Of a stretch of DNA of 64,000 nt, positions 34,082 through 41,103 are shown one piece after another. This stretch comes from Flavobacterium sp. AG291. Lineage in GTDB: Bacteria > Bacteroidota > Bacteroidia > Flavobacteriales > Flavobacteriaceae. Both the position numbers and the translations under genes were made by a program. The notes under the pieces are model-generated. The model searched no databases. It worked only from the letters and a program-made list of their open reading frames with translations, and had not been told where the DNA came from. The DNA lies in NCBI RefSeq assembly GCF_003350375.1, contig NZ_QQAR01000011.1:62001-126000 (forward strand), in the 5' to 3' direction. The first letter of the stretch is position 1. Every line of letters starts with the position of its first letter.

Positions 34082-35095
34082 ATGAAAATTCTTGTAACCG
34101 GCGGACTAGGCTTTATAGGTTCGCATACTGTAGTAGAACTTCAGAACGAAGGTTTTGATGTGGTTGTAATTGACGACCTGTCTAATTCTTCTATCGAGGT
34201 ACTTGACGGTATACAGGCCATTACCGGCAAAAAACCGGATTTTGAACAAACAGACCTTCGCGATAAGGCTGCTGTACAAAGCTTCTTTGCAAAATACAGC
34301 GATGTATCAGGCATAATTCACTTTGCAGCTTCTAAGGCTGTAGGCGAAAGTGTAGAAAACCCATTATTGTATTATGAAAACAATATTGGTGCACTGGTAT
34401 ACCTTTTACAGGGATTACAGGCAAAACCTGAATCGCATTTTATCTTTAGCTCATCATGTACAGTTTACGGACAGGCAGAAAAAATGCCTATTACCGAAAA
34501 CGCTCCTATACAAACTGCAATGTCTCCTTATGGAAATACAAAACAAATAGGTGAAGAGATCATTCAGGACGTTGCAAAAGTAAGTGGCATCAATTCAATA
34601 TTGTTACGTTACTTTAACCCTATCGGAGCCCATGAGTCTGCTAACATTGGCGAATTACCTAAAGGAACTCCGCAAAACCTTGTTCCGTTCATTACGCAAA
34701 CTGCTATTGGACTAAGACAACAGCTATCGGTTTTTGGGTCTGACTACCCAACGCCGGATGGCACCTGCATTCGTGATTACATTCACGTGGTAGATCTTGC
34801 CAAAGCACACGTTACTGCGCTTAAGCGATTAGTGAACAAAGCGAACGCTGATAAAGTTGAAATCTTTAACCTTGGAACAGGTAAAGGAAGTTCGGTTCTT
34901 GAAGTTATCAATGCGTTTGAAAAAGTAAGTGGACAAAAACTGAATTACAAAATTGTAGATAAACGCCCGGGCGACATAACAGAAGCCTATGCAGATACTG
35001 ATAAAGCAAATAATGTTCTAGGCTGGAAAGCCGAACTTTCCCTTGATGAAGCTTTGGCATCAGCATGGAAATGGGAACAGAAAATAAGAAAGTAG
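34082..35095 (+). CDS. galE: UDP-glucose 4-epimerase
   Basis: Extended short-chain dehydrogenase of 337 aa interconverting UDP-glucose and UDP-galactose (or the N-acetyl forms). NAD-binding GGLGFIGSHTV at the N-terminus, VIDDLSNSS at about 29, catalytic Ser-Tyr-Lys with SSSCTVYG and Tyr150/Lys154 in SPYGNTKQ, LLRYFNPIGAHES, and GDYPTPDGTCIRDYIHVVDLAKAH-like segment at about 220-240 typical of GalE. Last gene of the DegT operon, followed by a strong terminator. Confidence 0.95.
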   Translation: MKILVTGGLGFIGSHTVVELQNEGFDVVVIDDLSNSSIEVLDGIQAITGKKPDFEQTDLRDKAAVQSFFAKYSDVSGIIHFAASKAVGESVENPLLYYENNIGALVYLLQGLQAKPESHFIFSSSCTVYGQAEKMPITENAPIQTAMSPYGNTKQIGEEIIQDVAKVSGINSILLRYFNPIGAHESANIGELPKGTPQNLVPFITQTAIGLRQQLSVFGSDYPTPDGTCIRDYIHVVDLAKAHVTALKRLVNKANADKVEIFNLGTGKGSSVLEVINAFEKVSGQKLNYKIVDKRPGDITEAYADTDKANNVLGWKAELSLDEALASAWKWEQKIRK

Positions 35096-35138
35096 GCAGT
35101 CGCAGTATTCAGTATACAGACAATCACACTATAATTTA

Positions 35139-35167
35139 AAAAATCCGAAGCTAATGCTTCGGATTTT
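35139..35167. terminator. Bidirectional terminator between galE and a GNAT gene
   Basis: AAAATCCGAAGC, loop TAAT, GCTTCGGATTTTT; 12-13 bp stem between convergent genes. Confidence 0.9.
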
Positions 35168-35170
35168 TGT

Positions 35171-35647
35171 TTATAATTCTTTCTTCATTTTATAGTTGAT
35201 GAGTATAACATCACCTCTCTGGTTTTGCTGTTCTGTCACAACCACATAACCCTTCTTCTCAAAAAACGGGCGAGCCGTTTTACTGATATCCGATGTTATT
35301 ACCGTTGCTTTTTGCCGTAAGGCTTCCGCCTCTAATGCTCTCAAAAGCAAATCAGCAATCCCCTGTCTTTGATAATCTTTATGAACGTACATAAAATCAA
35401 GATAATTTCCGTCAAGCAACGATCCGAAACCTACAATGACATCATGCTTTATTGCAAGCAAAACATATTGCAGTCTGATAAGATTCTCCCATCGTTCTGT
35501 TTTTTCAGATGACGAAGCCCATTGCTTTCGTTGTTCATCATCATATTCATTGGCACAAACATACTGTATGGTTTCCCTGAAGAGTTCTTTCATCTCGGGG
35601 AGGTCGCTTAATGATGCCCGACGTATTATGACTTTATCTTTGCTCAT
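35171..35647 (-). CDS. GNAT family N-acetyltransferase
   Basis: Protein of 158 aa from ATG 35647: MSKDKVIIRRASLSDLPEMKELFRETI. Motif A is YLDFMYVHKDYQRQGIADLLLRALEAEA with the Q-R-x-G-I-A CoA loop; the C-terminal part ISKTARPFFEKKGYVVV is the usual motif B. The frame extends to a TTG at 35656, but TATATTTG, an exact -7 box, occupies 35654-35661 on this strand, so the ATG is preferred. It lies 18 nt after the AhpD-like gene and could be either co-transcribed or started from that box. Substrate unknown. Confidence 0.88.
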   Translation of the reverse strand: MSKDKVIIRRASLSDLPEMKELFRETIQYVCANEYDDEQRKQWASSSEKTERWENLIRLQYVLLAIKHDVIVGFGSLLDGNYLDFMYVHKDYQRQGIADLLLRALEAEALRQKATVITSDISKTARPFFEKKGYVVVTEQQNQRGDVILINYKMKKEL

Positions 35648-35665
35648 ATCAAACAAATATAGACA

Positions 35666-36100
35666 TTATTCAGGCTGCATACCCGTAGTAATGGCAATAC
35701 GGTTCCAGCCATTGATCGCAATGATTGCCATAATAACCTGAGCAACATATTTTTCGCCCAACAGCGTTACGGCATCACTATACGTTTTATCCGAAACATG
35801 GTTTGATATTTGGGTAACCTCTTCGGTAAGCGCAAGTATAGCCTGCTCTTCTTTAGTGAAGAAAGGAGTATCCCTCCATGCACTAAGGGTAAAGATGCGT
35901 TGTTGGGTTTCACCATATTTAAGAGCATCTTTAGTATGCATATCCAGACAGAAAGCACAACCATTAATTTGTGATGCTCTTATTTTAATAAGCTCTTTAT
36001 GGGTTTTAGTAAGCTCAGTAGCTGCAAGGTATTTTTCAAATGCAAGCATTGTGTTATATCCTTCAGTTTCAACTTTAAAAAAGTTCATTCTATTTTCCAT
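35666..36100 (-). CDS. Carboxymuconolactone decarboxylase/AhpD-like peroxidase-type protein
   Basis: Protein of 144 aa from ATG 36100 (MENRMNFFKVETEGYN). The AhpD core is visible: KELIKIRASQINGCAFCLDMHTKDALKYGE with redox cysteines Cys48 and Cys51 and His55, then RIFTLSAWRDTPFFTKEEQAILALTEEVT and YVAQVIMAIIAINGWNRI. Such proteins use the CxxC pair to reduce peroxides or accept electrons from a thiol. The frame opens at a TTG at 36142 but the ATG fits homologs. It lies about 100 nt downstream of a Crp-type regulator gene on the same strand, a pairing that suggests regulation by it. Confidence 0.93.
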   Translation of the reverse strand: MENRMNFFKVETEGYNTMLAFEKYLAATELTKTHKELIKIRASQINGCAFCLDMHTKDALKYGETQQRIFTLSAWRDTPFFTKEEQAILALTEEVTQISNHVSDKTYSDAVTLLGEKYVAQVIMAIIAINGWNRIAITTGMQPE

Positions 36101-36204
36101 GACTTTAAAAATTAAATTTGTTATTTGATTTGTACATGACAAATTTCCGTCAATGCCTCCTCAAAAAACTTAATCATGGTTAAGAAATGAAATTTAGTCA
36201 AAAT

Positions 36205-36783
36205 TTATTTTTTCGCCCTCACCTTACTTAAAAACTCAGGAGTAATCCCTAAAAAGGAAGCCAGCATATATTGTGGCACACGCTGAACAAATTCCGGATA
36301 ACGTTCCACCATCATCCTGTATTGTTCCTCCCCTCCCAAATTGAATATATAATGAATGCGATTAAGCTGGGCTGCATAGGCTTTCTCCAAAACGATCCTG
36401 AAATATTTCTCCAATTGTGGCAATTTTTCAAAAAGCTCGTCCTGTGCCTTTCTGCTAATTGCTATTACATTAGTTTTTTCTATTGCCTGTATGTAAAAAT
36501 TTGACGGCTGATTACTTTTAAAACTGAAATAATCGGTCATCCACCAGTTCTCAACAGCAAACTGTATAACCTGTTCGGTTCCTTTATCTGTCGTAAGATA
36601 CATCCTCAGGCAACCGTCGGCTACAAAGTAATTCTCATTGCAAATCTGGCCGGCTTCCAGCAAATGCTCTTTCTTTTTAAGTTCCCTAAGCTCAAGAGAA
36701 GCCAACAGCAATTCCGTCTCCTCGCGAGTGAGGCTTACATGTTTTTTTATATGTGTAACAATTGAATCAAACATACTACTCAT
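36205..36783 (-). CDS. Crp/Fnr-family transcriptional regulator
   Basis: Protein of 192 aa. The cNMP-binding jelly roll spans about 10-120 (HLLEAGQICNENYFVADGCLRMYL... QFAVENWWMTDYFSF). The C-terminal part ends with YMLASFLGITPEFLSKVRAKK, a short helix-turn-helix typical of small Bacteroidota Crp relatives. The canonical cAMP phosphate-binding RTA motif is not present, so the ligand may differ. Probably controls itself and the AhpD-like gene downstream, by position only. Confidence 0.9.
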   Translation of the reverse strand: MSSMFDSIVTHIKKHVSLTREETELLLASLELRELKKKEHLLEAGQICNENYFVADGCLRMYLTTDKGTEQVIQFAVENWWMTDYFSFKSNQPSNFYIQAIEKTNVIAISRKAQDELFEKLPQLEKYFRIVLEKAYAAQLNRIHYIFNLGGEEQYRMMVERYPEFVQRVPQYMLASFLGITPEFLSKVRAKK

Positions 36784-36866
36784 TATTAAACAGCTGAAAG
36801 ATACAAATTATAGCTTTTTATAAATAATGTGTACCTTGCACACCGCTAAAACAATTAAACCCAAAT

Positions 36867-39002
36867 ATGAGATTATTACGACTTCTTGTCCTGTTATTGG
36901 TTCTTCCTGCCTATGCGCAGCAAGGCGGTATGTGGATTCCTTCCCTGCTTAAAGGGATGAACGAAAAAGAAATGAAAAGCCTGGGCATGAAAATGTCTGC
37001 ATCAGACATTTATGATGTAAACCATTCGAGCCTTAAAGATGCGGTTCCGCAATTCAACGGAGGCTGTACATCGGAGGTTATTTCTTCTCGCGGATTGTTA
37101 CTTACTAACCACCACTGTGGTTTTGGAGAAATACAATCGCACTCAACTGTAGAACACGATTATCTTGCCAATGGCTTCTGGGCTATGAGCCTTGCAGAAG
37201 AGCTGCCTAACCCAGACCTTGAAGTAACTTTTATCGTAAGGATAGAAGATGTTACAACGCAGGTTTTGGAAGGTGTAGCATCACTGACAAACGAGAAAGA
37301 CAAACAGAAAAAAATCCAGGAAAATATTTCACGTCTTACAAATACACTTCCTAAAGAATCATGGCAGGGTAACAGCATCCGTACTTTTTATGAAGGTAAC
37401 CAATACATGCGTTTTGTAACTGAAACTTTTGAAGACGTTCGCCTTGTAGGGGCACCACCTTCATCAATAGGTAAATTCGGATCGGATACCGACAACTGGG
37501 TATGGCCAAGACATACAGGTGACTTCTCTCTTTTCCGTATTTATGCCGGTAAAGACAACAAACCTGCAAAATACTCTAAAGACAACGTTCCGTATGTGCC
37601 TAAGCATTACTTCCCTGTATCTATCGGTGGCGTAAAAGAAGACGACTTTACAATGGTATTTGGTTATCCTGGGAGAACTACCGAGTACCTTCCTGCGGTT
37701 GCGGTAGAACAAATTGTAAACAGCCTTAACCCAGCAAAAATTGAAGTAAGGGATGCAGCTCTTAAAGTAGCTGACGGCTTTATGCGTAAAGACCAGGCAA
37801 TAAAAATACAGTATGCTGCTAAATATGCACAAATTGCCAACTATTGGAAAAAGTGGATAGGTGAAACGCAGGGACTTAAGAAAAGTAATGCCGTTGCCAT
37901 TAAAAAAGCAAACGAGAAGGATTTCCTTGCACGCGTTGCAAAAGCCGGCAAGCAGGCAGAGTATGGCAACCTTTTAGCCGATTTTGAAAAGAATTATAAT
38001 GAGATCGCTCCTTATGCACTGGCAAGAGACTATTTCACGGAGGTTGTTTTACGAAATACCGAACTACTTACAACAGCTTACAGACTGTACCAACTGGAGC
38101 AGATTTACAATGCACGTGGAGAGCAATCGTTCAACGACAGAAGAGACAATACCATTCTTGGACTTGAAGAGATATATAAAAACTTCAATAAAAATGTAGA
38201 CGAGAAAGTTTTTGAACAGCTTATAGCACTTTATGCTGCAAAATCGCCTAAGCAATTCCAGCCGGAAATTCTTAAGGGTGCCGACCTGAAGGCTATGACA
38301 TCTGAAATTTACGGCAGTTCAAAACTAACCTCGTATGAAGGAGTAAAAGAACTTCTGAAAGGTGATGCAAAAACTGTTATTGCACGTCTTAACGAAGACA
38401 AAGGCTACAAACTGGTAAAAGCTCTTACAGATGCCTACAACACTAATGTAGCTCCTAAATATGATGAGATCAACCTTAGGATAACGGGTCTTCAGCGCAC
38501 CTACATGAAAGGTATACTGGAACTAAGCCCTAAAGACGCCCGCATCTTCCCGGATGCTAACAGCACACTGCGTGTTACTTATGGTAAGGTAGATGGCTAC
38601 CAACCTAAAGATGCCACTTACTACGGACCTGTAACTTACCTTGACGGTGTTATGGAAAAATACATTCCGGGGGATTATGAATTTGATGTTCCTCAGAAAC
38701 TTATCGATCTTTACAATAAAAAAGATTACGGCCGCTATGGCGAAAATGGTAAGATGCCGGTATGTTTTATAGGCACTAACCATACTACGGGAGGTAATTC
38801 GGGCAGCCCGGCAATTGATGCTAAAGGAAACCTTATAGGCCTTAACTTTGACCGTGTATGGGAAGGAACCATGAGTGACATTTATTATGACCCGTCTATT
38901 TGCCGTAACATTATGGTAGATATGCGCTATGTGTTATTCATCATCGAGAAGTATGCCGGAGCAAAGCACCTGGTAGACGAAATGAAGGTTGTAACCAAAT
39001 AA
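36867..39002 (+). CDS. dpp11: Asp/Glu-specific dipeptidyl-peptidase 11 (family S46)
   Basis: Periplasmic serine exopeptidase of 711 aa that releases dipeptides with Asp or Glu at P1. Signal peptide 1-18 (cleavage near AYAQ/QGG), then GGMWIPSLL, the mature N-terminus typical of S46. The His motif LLLTNHHCGFGEIQSHS has His82/His83, and the nucleophile is Ser645 in TGGNSGSPAID. Arg663 follows Ser645 by 18 residues in GLNFDRVWEGTMSD. In Porphyromonas DPP11 the S1 specificity residue Arg673 follows Ser655 by the same distance, while DPP7 has glycine there. Substrate class is inferred from this residue. The gene is alone between a divergent regulator and a terminator. Confidence 0.93.
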   Translation: MRLLRLLVLLLVLPAYAQQGGMWIPSLLKGMNEKEMKSLGMKMSASDIYDVNHSSLKDAVPQFNGGCTSEVISSRGLLLTNHHCGFGEIQSHSTVEHDYLANGFWAMSLAEELPNPDLEVTFIVRIEDVTTQVLEGVASLTNEKDKQKKIQENISRLTNTLPKESWQGNSIRTFYEGNQYMRFVTETFEDVRLVGAPPSSIGKFGSDTDNWVWPRHTGDFSLFRIYAGKDNKPAKYSKDNVPYVPKHYFPVSIGGVKEDDFTMVFGYPGRTTEYLPAVAVEQIVNSLNPAKIEVRDAALKVADGFMRKDQAIKIQYAAKYAQIANYWKKWIGETQGLKKSNAVAIKKANEKDFLARVAKAGKQAEYGNLLADFEKNYNEIAPYALARDYFTEVVLRNTELLTTAYRLYQLEQIYNARGEQSFNDRRDNTILGLEEIYKNFNKNVDEKVFEQLIALYAAKSPKQFQPEILKGADLKAMTSEIYGSSKLTSYEGVKELLKGDAKTVIARLNEDKGYKLVKALTDAYNTNVAPKYDEINLRITGLQRTYMKGILELSPKDARIFPDANSTLRVTYGKVDGYQPKDATYYGPVTYLDGVMEKYIPGDYEFDVPQKLIDLYNKKDYGRYGENGKMPVCFIGTNHTTGGNSGSPAIDAKGNLIGLNFDRVWEGTMSDIYYDPSICRNIMVDMRYVLFIIEKYAGAKHLVDEMKVVTK

Positions 39003-39021
39003 TCGTAATCGTTTTCATAAA

Positions 39022-39060
39022 AAAACAAAAGAGAAACCTTTGCAGTTTCTCTTTTGTTTT
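39022..39060 (+). terminator. Terminator after dpp11
   Basis: AAAACAAAAGAGAAAC, loop CTTTGCA, GTTTCTCTTTTGTTTT; a 16-bp AT-rich stem ending in T. Confidence 0.85.
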
Positions 39061-39187
39061 TTATAGCTACCATAAAGGCAAAAACCTACAAAAAAAGCAA
39101 ACTAAAATCATCAAACCCCTTGATTTTAAAGGGCAAAATCGAAATATTTTTTTTTCAGCCAAACATCCCCCGATATTAAAAAATTTA

Positions 39188-39195
39188 TATCTTTG
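39188..39195 (+). promoter_or_regulatory. Candidate -7 box of the small lipoprotein gene
   Basis: TATCTTTG, exact TAnnTTTG, 36 nt upstream of the ATG; no TTG at the -33 position. Confidence 0.45.
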
Positions 39196-39231
39196 CTTCG
39201 AATTAATAATTAACCTTTATAATTTAGTAAG

Positions 39232-39438
39232 ATGAAAAAAGTTGTTTTAAGCCTAGCTCTAGTAGCAATGATGAGTGTTTCTTTCGTTTCTTGTAAAGAA
39301 ACTAAAACTGAAGAGACTACAGTAGAAGAAACTGCAACTCCAGTTGAAGAAGCTCCAGTTGCTGAAGAAGCTCCAGTTGCTGCTGATACTACAGCTGTTG
39401 AGGCTGCTAGCCCAGCTGAAGCTGCTCCTGCTCACTAA
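39232..39438 (+). CDS. Small acidic Ala/Glu/Pro/Val-rich lipoprotein
   Basis: Lipoprotein of 68 aa: signal peptide with lipobox VSFVSC (Cys at about 21), then a mature chain of about 47 residues made almost only of Glu, Thr, Ala, Pro and Val, with the tandem unit EEAPVA repeated. It is probably disordered and surface- or periplasm-facing. Codons for Ala and Val are nearly all GCT/GTT/CCA, a bias common in strongly expressed genes of this group. It has its own promoter and terminator and is thus monocistronic. No function recognised. Confidence 0.8.
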   Translation: MKKVVLSLALVAMMSVSFVSCKETKTEETTVEETATPVEEAPVAEEAPVAADTTAVEAASPAEAAPAH

Positions 39439-39467
39439 GAAATAGCAAGACGACAGTCAAAGTATTT

Positions 39468-39494
39468 GAAAACCTTCGCCAAGCGAAGGTTTTC
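39468..39494 (+). terminator. Terminator after the small lipoprotein gene
   Basis: GAAAACCTTCGC, loop CAA, GCGAAGGTTTTC followed by TTTTTT; 12-bp stem. Confidence 0.9.
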
Positions 39495-39534
39495 TTTTTT
39501 ACAGGGTTTATAAAAAACTTAAGAAAAGATATGC

Positions 39535-39542
39535 TAACTTTG
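39535..39542 (+). promoter_or_regulatory. Candidate corA -7 box
   Basis: TAACTTTG, exact TAnnTTTG, 26 nt upstream of the corA ATG; -33 TTG not seen. Confidence 0.45.
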
Positions 39543-39568
39543 AGCAAACCACCTCAAAACAAAGTAGT

Positions 39569-40480
39569 ATGCCTACAACATCCTGCCGTATCAACGACGC
39601 CGATATAGACTGGATAGACATTAGCGATCCCAGTAAAAATGAATTAATAGAGGTAAGTAAAAGGTACAACCTTAATCGCTATACGCTAAGAGACTCTTTA
39701 GATCCGGATCACCTGCCAAAATATGAAGAGCATAATGATACGCATTTTATCATTGTAAGGATACTGAAGGACATTGATTCCGAAAGCAGGAACCAGCAAA
39801 CCATACAAAGCCTTAGCAGCAAGATTGCGCTCTTCTTCAACAAGAACTTCATCATTTCAATACACCGCAACGAGCAATCAATTATACACGATATAAAGGC
39901 TGGTTTTGTCGATACCGGAAAAATCACCTCAACAACGGGAGTTGCCATCCGTATATTACGCGATGTACTCCACTCCTACGAGCAACCTGCCATAAAACTT
40001 TCTGACGAAATAGATTTTTTTGAATCGAAGCTTTTCCTGAAAAAGAATACCCCTTCTGACATGATAGAGGACATTTATTATGTAAAGAACAAAGCCGGAC
40101 TCTATAAAAAGCTGTTGGTACTAAGCAATGAGGTAATCAATTCGCTTATTACAGAAGGCGAAGACCGGCCTGCATTACGCGATGTGCGCGACCTGCATAC
40201 TAAACTGATGCTGCTGTATGACCAGATACTCGAAGACGCCAATAACCTGCTGAATATTTACCTTTCACTTTCGGCACGAAAAACCAATGATGTAATGAAA
40301 ATACTCACGGTATTTTCAGTATTCTTTATGCCACTTACTTTTATTGTTGGGGTTTACGGAATGAATTTCAAATTTATGCCCGAACTGGAATACAAATGGG
40401 GTTATCCACTCTCAATAGCATCTATGGTGATAATATCAGTGATTATCTATATTTGGTTTAAGAGGAAGAAGTGGTTATAG
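39569..40480 (+). CDS. corA: CorA-family magnesium/divalent cation transporter
   Basis: Inner-membrane channel protein of 303 aa. A large cytoplasmic N-terminal domain (about 1-240) ends in long helices (SDEIDFFESKLF..., LLYDQILEDANNLLNIYLSL). Two C-terminal transmembrane helices follow at about 243-262 and 279-297, and the first ends with the signature YGMNF, GMN at 264-266. These mark the pentameric CorA family that imports Mg2+ or Co2+. The C-terminus KRKKWL is the usual basic tail. Monocistronic. Confidence 0.94.
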   Translation: MPTTSCRINDADIDWIDISDPSKNELIEVSKRYNLNRYTLRDSLDPDHLPKYEEHNDTHFIIVRILKDIDSESRNQQTIQSLSSKIALFFNKNFIISIHRNEQSIIHDIKAGFVDTGKITSTTGVAIRILRDVLHSYEQPAIKLSDEIDFFESKLFLKKNTPSDMIEDIYYVKNKAGLYKKLLVLSNEVINSLITEGEDRPALRDVRDLHTKLMLLYDQILEDANNLLNIYLSLSARKTNDVMKILTVFSVFFMPLTFIVGVYGMNFKFMPELEYKWGYPLSIASMVIISVIIYIWFKRKKWL

Positions 40481-40501
40481 ATTTAAAAACTTCATAAAAT
40501 A

Positions 40502-40534
40502 AAAAAGCCCTAAACTTTCGTTTAAGGCTTTTTG
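40502..40534. terminator. Bidirectional terminator between corA and tRNA-Leu
   Basis: AAAAAGCCCTAAAC, loop TTTC, GTTTAAGGCTTTTT with one internal mismatch; ends corA on one strand and the tRNA operon on the other. Confidence 0.8.
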
Positions 40535-40620
40535 TACTCAAGGCGGGACTTGAACCCGCACGGGCATTACTACCCACTGGATTTTAAGTCCAGCGTGTCT
40601 ACCAATTCCACCACTCGAGC
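40535..40620 (-). tRNA. tRNA-Leu (anticodon UAA)
   Basis: The reverse complement is an 86-nt class II tRNA: acceptor GCUCGAG/CUUGAGU with discriminator A, D arm GUGGUGGAAUUGGUAGACAC, anticodon stem CUGGA around loop CUUAAAA (anticodon UAA, reading UUA/UUG), variable arm UGGGUAGUAAUGCCCGU and T arm GCGGGUUCAAGUCCCGC. No encoded CCA. Confidence 0.95.
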
Positions 40621-40636
40621 ATAAACTGATAGTTTG

Positions 40637-40709
40637 AGCGAAAAACGGGGTTTGAACCCGCGACCTCAACCTTGGCAAGGTTGCGCTCTACCAACTGAGC
40701 TATTTTCGC
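40637..40709 (-). tRNA. tRNA-Gly (anticodon GCC)
   Basis: A 73-nt cloverleaf on the minus strand: acceptor GCGAAAA/UUUUCGC with discriminator U, D arm GCUCAGUUGGUAGAGC, anticodon stem CAACC/GGUUG around loop UUGCCAA (anticodon GCC, reading GGC/GGU), T loop UUCAAAC. It lies 16 nt upstream of tRNA-Leu in one transcript. Confidence 0.95.
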
Positions 40710-40867
40710 GTTTTATACCGCTGTTTGTTTCAGTATTACGGGTGCAAATGTAGCACTTAATTTCAATTCTGCAAACGTTTCAGCGAAAAAAAATCAAAGA
40801 AAAACATAACCTTCTGATAACGTTCCGCTTAAAATTGAAAGTTTTTTTAAGCTACATATCTTATGAC

Positions 40868-40958
40868 GGTTTCATTGTGAACGTAGCGAAGTGCGGCAAT
40901 CAGAGATTGCTTCGTTATACCTCCCTGCCTTTGCCGGCAGGCAGGCTCGCAATGACCG
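40868..40958. repeat. Interspersed repeat, family B, second copy
   Basis: Runs from GGTTTCATTGTGAAC (degenerate left end) to CAGGCTCGCAATGACC, containing GATTGCTTCGTTATACCTCC and CTGCCTTTGCCGGCAGGCAG. It is the inverse orientation of the copy at 30606-30699. Confidence 0.75.
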
Positions 40959-40990
40959 GACCCGACTGAACCCTATAAATATTTAAAACA

Positions 40991-41024
40991 CACCCCTAAC
41001 CCCTTCCGCCGCGGCGGAGGGAAC
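40991..41024. repeat. Family A-like hairpin repeat
   Basis: CACCCCTAACCCC followed by TTCCGCC-GC-GGCGGAGGGAAC. Same opening (CACCCC.A.CCC) as the other family A copies with a different stem sequence. Confidence 0.6.
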
Positions 41025-41103
41025 AAGCTTCACTCAAACGGAAAAAATATCGGATTTGTATGAAGCTAAATTGCTACATTAAATAATCTACACATTGGTA
41101 ATA

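Larger units (their letters stand above)
40710..41103. other. Intergenic region between the tRNA pair and mutS
   Basis: About 394 nt with no credible gene. It contains a family B repeat (40868-40958) and a family A hairpin (40991-41024) near the mutS 3' end. The left 150 nt must hold the minus-strand promoter of the tRNA-Gly/tRNA-Leu transcript. Confidence 0.6.
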
